Assembly: GCF_019175385.1 (NCBI RefSeq)
Contig: NC_083338.1
Coordinates: 96,282,062 to 96,346,061 of the forward strand
Source of the DNA: Lycium barbarum
Taxonomy: Eukaryota > Streptophyta > Magnoliopsida > Solanales > Solanaceae
Direction: 5' to 3'
Length of the DNA: 64,000 nt
Shown: positions 55,303 to 64,000 of the stretch, one piece after another
Layout of the letters: each line of letters opens with the position of its first letter
Position numbering within the stretch: the stretch's first letter is position 1
Notes under the pieces: model-generated
Databases searched by the model: none
Told to the model about the DNA's origin: nothing
What the model saw: only the letters and a program-made list of their open reading frames with translations
Position numbers and translations under genes: made by a program

Positions 55303-55875
55303 GGACCGTAGTTTTACCGGAGTAACGGAAAGTGGATGAATCACGAAACTGGTGGTTCCATAAGCTCGTTATTATCTTTTCATTTTGGCGGGAACAGTTG
55401 CACCACGTCCCTCTGTCATCAGCCACGTGTCTCATTCCGAACGGCCAGCTCTGGCAACCGCCGTAACGCACGTCGTTTCAAATCACTTCTCATTAATTGT
55501 GGGACACGTGGCATCCCCCGGTTGGCTGGGATCGGTAACCACCTCGGTTCCCATGCCTATATAAAGCCTTCAACCCCTTTACTCCTCCATTTTACTTCTT
55601 CACTTCTTCATTTTACTTTTCTTCCACTTCTCCACTTCTAATCATCTTCCATCTCATATTTCTTACTGATTCAACCGTTTTATCCTCTTGATTCACTGCT
55701 CATATCGTGTGAAAGAAAACTAACTTCGCCAACTTCTTCATTTGCTGTTTTTGTTTCGAAATTGCTGCTTTGCTTCTTCACTTTGCCATTTCGAATTTTT
55801 TCGACTGCTCCTTTACTCCTATTATTTAACTTCTCCCTTTTCGAATTCGCCAATCTCCTTTTCCATAACTTCTAA
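55303..55875 (+). promoter_or_regulatory. Antisense-gene promoter and leader in element B
   Basis: G-boxes (CACGTG) at 55424-55429 and 55505-55510 are 81 bases apart, each followed by a GG(C/T)AACC-CC segment. TATATAAAG lies at 55558-55566. The pyrimidine-rich leader runs to the ATG at 55876. The order and spacing match element A although much of the intervening sequence differs. Confidence 0.7.
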
Positions 55876-58747
55876 ATGTCTGACAACACCGAAACCACCT
55901 CCCATGATGTTCCCTCGGTTTCTTCTCAAGGAACCGAGCCAACTTCTCAACCTAAGGGAAAAATCGCCTTTGTGCCCACTGCTTTGGACATTGTACCGTC
56001 CAAACCCAACTATAACAAGGATTTTGAAGTTGAGAAGCCTTCTCTGGTTTCTGATAGAGGGTTTGATGTAAGACGATACCCGTCGTCAATTACCGAGGAC
56101 AAACTTGATCAAGTCCGGGCTGACTGCGGATGGGATAACCGTCCGGTGCAAGTGTTTGCCCCCGGACCTGATGAATCAATCACCGATCATCGGGAGGGCT
56201 TCTTATACGTTTACACATATCCTTTCACACTCAAGCTCTACCCCCCAATGGACCCGGTTATTTTAGATATATGCCGGACATACAATGTAACCCTGGCCCA
56301 GATTGGTCTGATTGTCTGGAAGACCGTGGCCTGCCTCCGGCTTTTAGCCAATAACTTGAAAAAGGAGTTCACGCTGGCTCACTTTATCCGGTTATATTCC
56401 CCGAGGTTGTTCCGGGGGAGGGGGGTGTAATAAAGCTCGCCAAGCGAAGCCGGAATCCAATCATTTCGAAGATGGACGAAGATAGAGACCGGGGTTGGCT
56501 AGAGCGCTACGTCCGGGTGAGGACCGCGGACATTATTCCGGCCAACTATATGCCCTTTCCGGAGAGGTGGAACGATAATCGTAAGTGTCTCAGTTCTTTT
56601 AATAGTTACTTCTGAATGCTTTGTCAAACACTAGTCCTTTCACATTCTCACTACTTGTCCCCTTCTTTATACCAGTCGTGGCATGGATACCTCCGGCTGT
56701 CCGGAACATGAACGAATGGGTTGGTGCTCTCCTTAGACAACACACCCATGAAGCACGGACATGGGGACTCCTGTCGGGTGGCCGATTGGTTGCTTAAAAC
56801 CACGGTAATACTTTGCTTCGATCGGTATTCATTGCATTTTATACCTTTCCCTTTTTGTAACATCTTCGGCATTCAGGTTTACCCAAGGGCTCGGTGGACC
56901 CAAGACCGGAGCCAGCTGCTGAACCCGCTGTGTCGGCACCCGAATTTGATTCAGCGGGTACATCCCGTATTATTGATGCCGCCAACAAGAGAAAAAGCCC
57001 TCGGACAAAGGGCAGAAACTGAAAACGAGGGCGAGGAGCGTCGTTCGGACTCTAAGAGATGAGACAGAGCCCGATTTCCTCGTTCGGAGGATCGGTGTGA
57101 CCCCTTCCATTGCTTCTATTCCGGAGGAGGGTACCACTATTTCATCACTTCCTTCAGCCGGGGAAGGACCGTCAGCTTCGGCATTGCACACAGGTAGGGA
57201 AGAAGTTCATTACCCGACTTCTCTAAGGTCGATTGAATTTGATGATATTTCAGGTGATGCTTCATCTGAGGAAACCCCCCTGCAAAGGACCAGAAGGTCC
57301 GGGCATGCACCATCTGCCGAAGCCGATTAGAGGGCTGAGCCGGTCCCCAAGACCGAAGTTCCAGTGGATGTTGGTCCACTGCCCGACTATGAGACTACTG
57401 CAACTTCCGAGATCCCTGCCTCTACCGAGGCTGCTGAGGCCCCTCCGAGTTCTCCAACTCCAGCTTTAAGATCGGATAATTTTGATGACATGTTCTCGGA
57501 TACTCCTCCTGCTACGGGGGAAGCTGCCGGTTTTGGACATCTCCCTATCCCTCAAGTCACGAGGGCTGCTAGCCGGTCCACCGAGACTGGGGCTAGGGAT
57601 AGCCTGGTGCGCATCTTCTCTGCCCCAAGTGTGGAACCTAGGAGGACAAGATCGGCCGTGATCATAGTCCCCGAGGACTGCAGCTTTTTATCTCGTTCGG
57701 TGGGAGTAGCAAGCTACCTGAGGCCCCTCGTCTCGGACTCGGACAAACGGAAGATGAACGGGGTCCCCTGGCAGAGTCTCATTAACGAGGGCATGCACGC
57801 GGGCAATCGAGTAAGTTTATCAGCTACCCTTGCATAATTCATTGGGAATTTTAGTTTCTCGTTTATCCGAGTTTTAACTTCTTGTTTCTTTTACAGAGTG
57901 TGGTGCTTGTTAATGAAGCCTCCATCCGCGCTCAGCAAGAAGTTGACGATCTTAAGGGCCAGCTGGATGCCCAAGGTCGAGAAACGGAGAAGTTCCAGCA
58001 CCTTTTGCGGGTGAAGGAGGATGAGTTGAACCGAGCTGTTGCCTTTTCCAACCTTCAACCCGACCTCAACGCGGCGAAAGCCGAAAACCTTCGATTAAAA
58101 AATGAGTTGGCCGAGATGGTCGAGAAGAACCGGCTTCTAGAAGCGGACAAGGTCGACCTTAGGCAAGACAACGCTCGTTTTTCTTCGAGGCTTGGTGAGC
58201 TCGAAACCACTATCTCTCAACTCCGGGGGGAGATTGACTCGGTCAAGTCTCATGCCGTGAACATGGCCGAGAGGCATCGGCTACTTGAATCTGAGAGTGC
58301 TAAGTACAAGGAGAGGATGAGGGTGTTCGAGCAAAAAGCCGAAGACAGGGGCCGGATATGTAACGAGCTGAAAACCGAACTCGAGGAGACGGCCGAGGCT
58401 AATGACCTTCTCAAGGCCGAGCTCGAGTCGGCCACTCAAATCAAAGAGTCTTTGATGAAGAGCGGGATGAACTAGTGGGAAAGCTAGCCCAGGCTGAGGC
58501 CGATTTGGCAGAAGCCCTTAGGAGTGTGGAGGTTGCCGAGGCTCATACCACGATTGCGGTGGAGTATGAACCGTGGAAGTCTCAGAGGGTCACCCTTGAG
58601 CAAGCCGGGCGTGGCTTTGCGGATCTCCCGGCCCTGATACTCGAAGCTAAAAGGGTCGAGGAAGAAGCTAAGAGAGCCCTCGATACTAACTCCGAAGATT
58701 CCGAGCGGACAGTGTCCAAACATTCCGGATCCAGCCATACCGGATAG
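55876..58747 (+). pseudogene. Antisense spliced gene of element B, broken
   Basis: Inferred exons are 55876-56580, 56676-56804, 56877-57810 and 57897-58747. Every intron has GT-AG ends in the same place and phase as in element A. The N-terminal domain (SDRGFDVRRYPSS, YTYPFTLKL, LAQIG) is intact through the segment that is frameshifted in A, and then has its own frameshift near 56413 in a G-run. Exon 2 ends with a stop codon just before its donor. A further stop lies near 57328 and a frame change near 58473. The C-terminal coiled coil (VVLVNEASIRAQQEVDDLKG onward) is about 190 residues. The protein is of unknown function; a DNA- or RNA-binding accessory role is only a guess. Confidence 0.77.
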
Positions 58748-59949
58748 ACCAGGGCCTGTATTTAGCCTTTATTTTGTTTTTTGCCTTTGGGTTGATTTTT
58801 GTTTTTCGACTTCGTAGGGGTTTCTGGTGTAAAAAACCTTATATAAATGGAACATGCACTTTTCTTGATTTTCTTTATTCTTTTGCTTGAATGTTTGTTA
58901 TGATTTTTTCCCGAATTGTCGGTCTGTTTTGAGGACAAGCAGAGACTCGGAGTCATTATTTCGGACTGTGCCTGAATATTGGCTTTTCTCTTCATCCGGT
59001 ATGTTTTGTCCGGGAATTTGATCAAGTTGTTTGCCCATGGGACTTATCTAATACTTTGTGAATACAGACGTCTTCGAATCACGTTAGGCATTTTTTAGGG
59101 CTGATATTTTTCGACTATTCACTTGTCATAGATTAGGTTCAGATACTTGAATCCCAGCCTTAGCAAATTCTGATAGTAGCAGTCCCCATTTGAGGGTGTT
59201 AAAGCTTTTGGCTCGGTTCATTGTGACCTTGTTGCCTTTGAAGAATTTCGACTGTAGTGCCCGGAATAGGGTATATGAAGAAAGTGATGTCGAAATACGG
59301 CGGTAATCGCCGGGGTAGGGTGTTTTCACCAAGAAGACATATCCGAAATACAATAATCCCATCTTTCGGTAATCTTTGTATTGCAAGTATTTGTATGTAC
59401 ATGATATGAGAATTTTTTACGTTTCCTTCTGTTTTTTGCCGCAGCAAATACTAAATAGACACGATTCATTCTCATCGTTTGGTCCTTACATCGAAACCTA
59501 ATATAAAAGGTCCGGTTTTGGTTTTGCCGTAGCAAATACTAAGTGGACACGATTCATTCTGATCGTTTGGTCCTTACATCGAAACCTAATACAGAAGGTC
59601 CAGTTTTGGTTTGTTGAGCTCCTCCGTTTTCGACTAACCGGGGTAAACCTCGATGTGGGTATAATAGTCCCCTAGTGCTTATCCGAGTTGCAAGATGGGG
59701 TAAGTACTATCAAGTCCCCATTCGTAGGGTGTGGCCCCGAGTTTCCAGGCGTTTGTCCTCGTCTTTATCAAGTAACATGTTGTACTTTTTGCCTCATTAA
59801 AAACCTTGTCGGAAAACCCATTTTGGGACAAAATCGTACTAAGGAAAAGAGTGTAACGCGTGTTTTCAGACCTAGCTCCTAACTTTATCTGGTACTTAAC
59901 TTCCTGCAAAAAATAAAAGGTTAATAAATAAACACGAGGTGTATATACC
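58748..59949. repeat. Spacer of element B with a tandem duplication of about 85 bases
   Basis: Non-coding spacer between the two convergent genes. At about 59440-59525 and 59526-59611 the unit starting GCCG(C/T)AGCAAATACTAA and containing CGTTTGGTCCTTACATCGAA occurs twice; element A has one copy (near 37432-37510). Confidence 0.75.
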
Positions 59950-61090
59950 TTAGCAGTAGTATCTCTTCAAATGAGCCACATTCCAGTTATTGCGCAACCG
60001 CTGCCCGTCCATGGATTCCAGCTGATACGATCCTTTTCCTGTTACCTCGGTTATCCTGTACGGCCCTTCCCAGTTCGGACCCAATTTTCCATCATTGGGA
60101 TTCTTAGCATTTGAGGTAACTTTCCGAAGCACCAAGTCCCCAACTTGGAAATGTCAAAAATTAGCCCTCCGGTTGTAGTACCTTTCCATTCTCTGCTTCT
60201 GGCTGCAATACGGACCAACGCGTTTTCGCGAAGTTCATTCGTGAGATCGAGTTTTACGGCCATGGCCTCCTCATTTGACTCCTCGGTAGTGTACCTGAAC
60301 CGGAGGCTCGGTTCACCAACTTCTATGGGAATGAGGGCTTCGGCCTCGTAGACCAACGAAAAAGGTGTTTCTCCTGTGCTCGATTTCGATGTGGTTATGT
60401 AAGCCCACAATACCTCCGGAAGTACTTCCCTCCAGTGATGCTTTGACGTCTCAATCCTTTTCCTCAGATTTTGAATTATTGTTTTATTCGTGGATTCCGC
60501 CTGTCCGTTCGCACACGGGTGATATGGAGTTGATACGATTTTCTTGATCTTCAACCCTTCAAGGAAATCATTGACTTTGCCGCCAACGAACTGAGGACCA
60601 TTATCACAAGTTATCTCGGCCGGGATGCCGAAACGACAAATAATGTGGTCCCATATGAAGTCAATAACTTTCTTCTCTCTAATTTTTTCGAAGGCCTACG
60701 CTTCAACCCATTTGGAGAAATAGTCAGTCATAAACAAAATAAAACGGGCCTTACCTGGTGCCACAGCAATGGACCAACAATGTCCATTCCCCACTTCATG
60801 AAGGGCCAAGGTAACATCACCGAATACAGCAACTCCCCGGGCTGATGAATCATCGGGGCATGTTTTTGACACCCGTCATATTTCCGGACAAAATTCTTCG
60901 AATCTTCCTCCATCCAGTTCCAGTAGTAATCGGCTCTGATAATTTTTCGGACCAAGGCTTCAACACCGGAGTGATTGCCGCAGGTCCCCTCGTGCACTTC
61001 TCTCATCACATACTCGATTTCTCCGGGACCCAAACACTTTCCAGGGGTCCGAAGAAAGACCGTCGATACAATTGGCCGTCTACCAAGCAG
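59950..61090 (-). pseudogene. Integrase of element B, broken
   Basis: Minus-strand pieces give the zinc-binding region (HEGTCGNHSG ... KYDGCQKH, where a tyrosine replaces the first cysteine of the CxxC pair), the core start (KWGMDIVGPL) and, after a small deletion and frame break near 60728-60760, the end of the core (STPYHPCANGQAESTNKT, with the catalytic Glu in QAEST). The C-terminal region ends GPNWEGPYRITEVTGKGSYQ and NWNVAHLKRYYC with a stop at 59950. The missing cysteine and the breaks mean no active integrase. Confidence 0.87.
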
Positions 61091-61720
61091 AAACGCGCAG
61101 CTTTTGTCCTTAGTGACTGTGATTCTTTTGGGTCACTCGAAAGCTTTCCATCTCGCAAGTAGTCGATGTACTTGTTGCGCCAATCCCAAGTTAAACCTAT
61201 TGTGTTTATTTCAGCATGTCCGTTTTTTATCGCTGAATTCATCAAGTGCACCATAGTCCCGGGGTTGATTTCTTCCCCTTCGACTGAAGATCCCAAATTG
61301 GCCAATGCATCGGCTTCGCTGTTCTGCTCCCTCGGTACATGCTGCATGGTCCATTCTTTAAACCGGTGTAGTATCACTTGGATTTTTTCCAGATACCTTT
61401 GCATCCGTTCGTCCTTGACCTCGAAGACGCCATTCACCTGGTTAACGACCAAGAGAGAATCGCACTTTGCTTCAATTATTTCGGCCCCCATACTCCGGGC
61501 TAATTCCAAACCTGCAATCATAGCCTCATACTCGGCTTCATTGTTAGTCAAGTTAACAGTTCTAATGGATTGTCGAACGGCGTCCCCGGCGGGGGTTCTA
61601 AGGACAATTCCTAGCCCGGAACCTTTAAGGTTTGAGGCCCCCTTCGTGTGCAGCGACCAAATACTCGGAGCCTTCCCCGAGGTTAGCAGAAGTTCTTTCT
61701 CAACCTCAGGGACCATAGCT
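61091..61720 (-). pseudogene. Second (archaeal-type) RNase H of element B
   Basis: Within a 533-residue open stretch (62607-61006) the segment LHTKGASNLKGSGLGIVLRT begins an archaeal-type RNase H. It continues NLTNNEAEYEAMIAGLELAR, EAKCDSLLVVNQVNGVFEV and REQNSEADALANLGSS. The first catalytic Asp, present as TDGA in element A, is Lys here. The Glu, second Asp and last Asp contexts remain. This domain after the ordinary RNase H is characteristic of Tat elements. Confidence 0.85.
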
Positions 61721-63330
61721 GTGGTAAAGTCCGCCACAAAATCGGCCAAGATCTGGGACTTGATGGTCGTTCGAGGCTTGTATTCGATATCATATCTGCT
61801 AATCTCTACGGCCCATTTAGTTAGTCTACCCGATAATTCTGGTTTATGCATGATGTTTTTTAGGGGGTAAGTAGTAACTACACATATCGGAAGGCATTGA
61901 AAATAAGGCTTGAGCTTTCTAGAAGCACTTACCAATGCCAATGCCAGCTTTTCCAAGTGGGGATAACGGGTCTCCGCATCCCCTAAAGTTCTACTCACAT
62001 AATATATAGGGAATTGCGTACCTGATTCTTCTCGGACCAAAACACCACTTACCGCTACCTCGGAGACGGCAAGGTAGAGAAAAAGCCGATCGTCCGCTTT
62101 CGGTGTGTGCAGTAGCGGCGGGCTGGACAAGTACCTTTTCAATTCTTGCAAAGCTCTTTGACACTCCGGTGTCCAAACGAAGTCATTTTTCTTCCTTAGT
62201 AGGGAGAAAAAGCGGTGACTCTTATCGGAGGACCTCGATATGAAGTGACTCAGTGCCGCTATCCTTCCGGTGAGCCTCTGCATTTCTTTGACGTTATTCA
62301 CCACCTCGATATCCTCGATGGCTTTGATCTTATCCAGGTTGATTTCAATCCCCCGGTTTGACACCATGAAACCCAAAAATTTACCAGAACGGACACCGAA
62401 GGCACATTTTTCCGGGTTAAGCTTTATGTTGTACTTGCGGAGTACATCGAAGGTTTCCTGCAAATGCTTTAAATAGTTCTCTGTTTCCAGGGACTTGACC
62501 ATCATGTCGTCAATATAAACTTCTATTGTTTTCCCTATTTGTTCTTCGACCATTCCGTTAACTAGGCGTTGGTAAGTTGCACCAACATTTTTTAATCCGA
62601 AAGGCATGACGTTATAACAGTAAGTACCATACCGGGTAATAAAGGATGTTTTCTCTTGATCCTACGGGTGCATACGGATTTGGTTATACCCGGAGTAGGC
62701 ATCGAGAAAACTTAACATCTCATGCCCGGCCGTCGCATCGATCATTCTATCGATGTGAGGCAACGGAAATGAATCCTTCGGATATGTTTTGTTTAGATCC
62801 TTATAATCAACGCACATTCGAAATTTATTACCTTTTTTCGGCACCACTACTACGGTAGCTAGCCAGTCCGGGTACTTTACCTCCCGGATAGAACTAATTT
62901 TCAAAAGCTTCGTTACCTCATCCTTTACGAAGGCGTGTTTTGCCTCTGCCATGGGCCTTCTCTTCTGCTTCACCGGGGGAAACCTCCCGTCTAGGCTGAG
63001 CTTGTGAGTTGTTACTTCCGGTGGCACACCTGTCATATCTATATGGGACCATGTGAAGCAATCGGTATTAGCTCGAAGAAATTTAATTAACTTGTTCCTG
63101 AGCTCCGAGGTTAACCCCGTGCCCAGGTATACCTTTCTGTCTGGTAGACATTCAGACAAGGTGATTTGCTCCAACTCCTCTACTGTTGACTTGGTTGCAT
63201 CCGAGTCATCCGGTAAGACGAATGATCTGGGTACACCGAAATCGTCCTCTTCATACCCCGGATCCAACCCCTTCTTTTCCGTTGTCGAACCCGTGTACTT
63301 TAGTTGCTATTTGGTGTCCTTGCCCCCGGT
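61721..63330 (-). pseudogene. Reverse transcriptase and RNase H of element B
   Basis: The minus strand reads KRRPMAEAKHAFVKDEVTK, FRMCVDYKDLNKTYPKDSFP, DAYSGYNQIRMHP, then a stop in place of the Glu codon found in element A, then MPFGLKNVGATYQRLVNGMV, the catalytic VYIDDMMV motif and NPEKCAFGVRSGKFLGFMV. The RNase H/connection follows (LFLYLAVSEVAVSGVLVREE, IMHKPELSGRLTKWAVEIS). Apart from the single in-frame stop near 62663, the RT is almost continuous, so this copy has decayed less than element A in this region. Confidence 0.92.
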
Positions 63331-64000
63331 TGAATCATCTTCCTTTCGATTCGATTTTTTGGGAAGAGGTGTCGCTTCCTCGACCGCGAACATCTCCCTT
63401 GCAGCGGGCTGTTCACCTCGGATGGTTTTTATCCCCTCCGGTGTCGGGAATTTCAGCAGCTGATATAATGTCGACGGCACGGCCCTCATGCTATGTATCC
63501 AAGGTCTACCCAACAATGCATTATACTTCATATCTCCTACGATTACATAGAACACTGTTTGCTGGATAGTGCCATCAATGGTCACCGGCAAAGAGATCTC
63601 CCCCTTCGTGGTTGCGCTCGCCATGTTGAACCCGCTGAGCACCCGGGCTACCGGTACGATTTGATCGAGTAGCCTTAGCTGTTCGACCACTCTCCACCGG
63701 ATGATGTTGGTCGAGCTACCTGGGTCAATCAAAATACGTTTAACTTGTGATTTAAAAATAAGTATAGAAATTACCAATGCATCATTGTGCGATTGAATGA
63801 TGCCTTCTGCATCCTCGTTGTTGAAAGAGATGGAACCCTCGGGTAAGTAATCCCGATTGCGCTTCTCACGCACAATAGAAACCTTCGTCTGTTTCATCAC
63901 CGGCCCTCGTGGGGTATCGGTACCCCCGATTATCATGTTGATTATATGCTGAGGTTCTACTGGTTCGGCCCGATTATGCGATTCCTTTACCTTGTAGTGA
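63331..64000 (-). pseudogene. gag end and protease of element B, cut by the window edge
   Basis: An open minus-strand frame (63936-63307) reads MIIGGTDTPRGPVMKQTKVS and GSISFNNEDAEGI, then the protease active-site segment RILIDPGSSTNIIRW and DMKYNALLGRPWIHSMRAVP. A DPGSS form replaces the textbook DTG/DSG. The frame ends just before RT at a stop near 63309. The rest of gag lies beyond the window. Confidence 0.85.

Larger units (their letters stand above)
54599..64000 (-). mobile_element. Tat-lineage Ty3/gypsy retrotransposon B, right side beyond the window
   Basis: Same layout and orientation as element A: 3' LTR (54599-55283), polypurine tract, antisense gene, spacer, then integrase, two RNase H domains, RT and protease on the minus strand, running into gag at the window end. 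Its 5' LTR and primer site lie beyond 64000. Several stops and frameshifts show it is not autonomous, but it lacks the two insertions found in element A. Confidence 0.92.

Noticed and set aside
57194..57253. A fourth intron in the antisense gene (GTAGGG ... TTTCAG)
   Set aside because: It would be only 60 bases, and the segment reads as conserved protein (FDDISGDAS-type) in both elements, so it is more likely coding.
61166..61870. Plus-strand frame of 234 codons
   Set aside because: It is the shadow of the long minus-strand pol frame of element B.
1..64000. CRISPR arrays, bacterial operons, riboswitches
   Set aside because: None seen. The window is plant nuclear DNA with spliced genes.

Overview
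This is nuclear DNA from a flowering plant. Genes have many short exons with GT-AG introns, the DNA between them is AT-rich, and well over half the window is transposable elements. The mix of repeats (LINE 3' ends with TTG-type tails, tRNA-derived SINEs, 3-kb LTRs ending in GTCGTGACA, MITEs starting with a TGTTTGG-type end) looks most like Solanaceae. That placement is inference from repeat style, not from a marker gene.

Four host genes can be read. (1) 1251-8915, plus strand: most of a WDR43/UTP5-type WD40 protein with a C-terminal Utp12 domain (ribosome small-subunit processome); its first exon is not visible. (2) 12974-14261, minus strand: a heavy-metal-associated isoprenylated plant protein (HIPP) with a long Pro/Tyr-rich repeat tail and a CaaX end. 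(3) 20653-23569, minus strand: a clade-E type PP2C phosphatase of 364 aa. (4) 50401-52179, minus strand: TEN1, the small OB-fold subunit of the telomere CST complex; its terminal exon is tandemly duplicated.

The rest is layered mobile DNA. 15205-19189 is an internally deleted LTR retrotransposon (TSD AGGAA). 25648-31211 is a nest: a solo LTR of the same family (TSD TTATC) inside a Stowaway MITE (TSD TA), inside what may be an older MITE, next to a hAT-type element (TSD GTGGTAGC). 32709-47302 is a complete but broken Tat-lineage Ty3/gypsy element (TSD TGTAT), here called element A. It is interrupted by a Mutator-like insertion with a 9-bp TSD and by a second insertion of unknown class. 47802-49389 is a long-TIR Mutator-like element carrying a GRF zinc-finger gene remnant. 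From 54599 to the window end is the 3' part of a second Tat element (element B). Smaller SINE, LINE, hAT and Tourist insertions sit in introns and spacers.

The most interesting structure is shared by the two Tat elements. Besides gag-pol on the minus strand, each has a plus-strand (antisense) gene between the pol end and the 3' LTR. This gene has its own TATA box, a duplicated G-box module, about 200-300 bases of leader, three introns at matching positions, an N-terminal domain of the plant gypsy-associated type and a C-terminal coiled coil. Both copies are inactivated by different mutations, so the shared exon-intron plan points to a functional ancestor.
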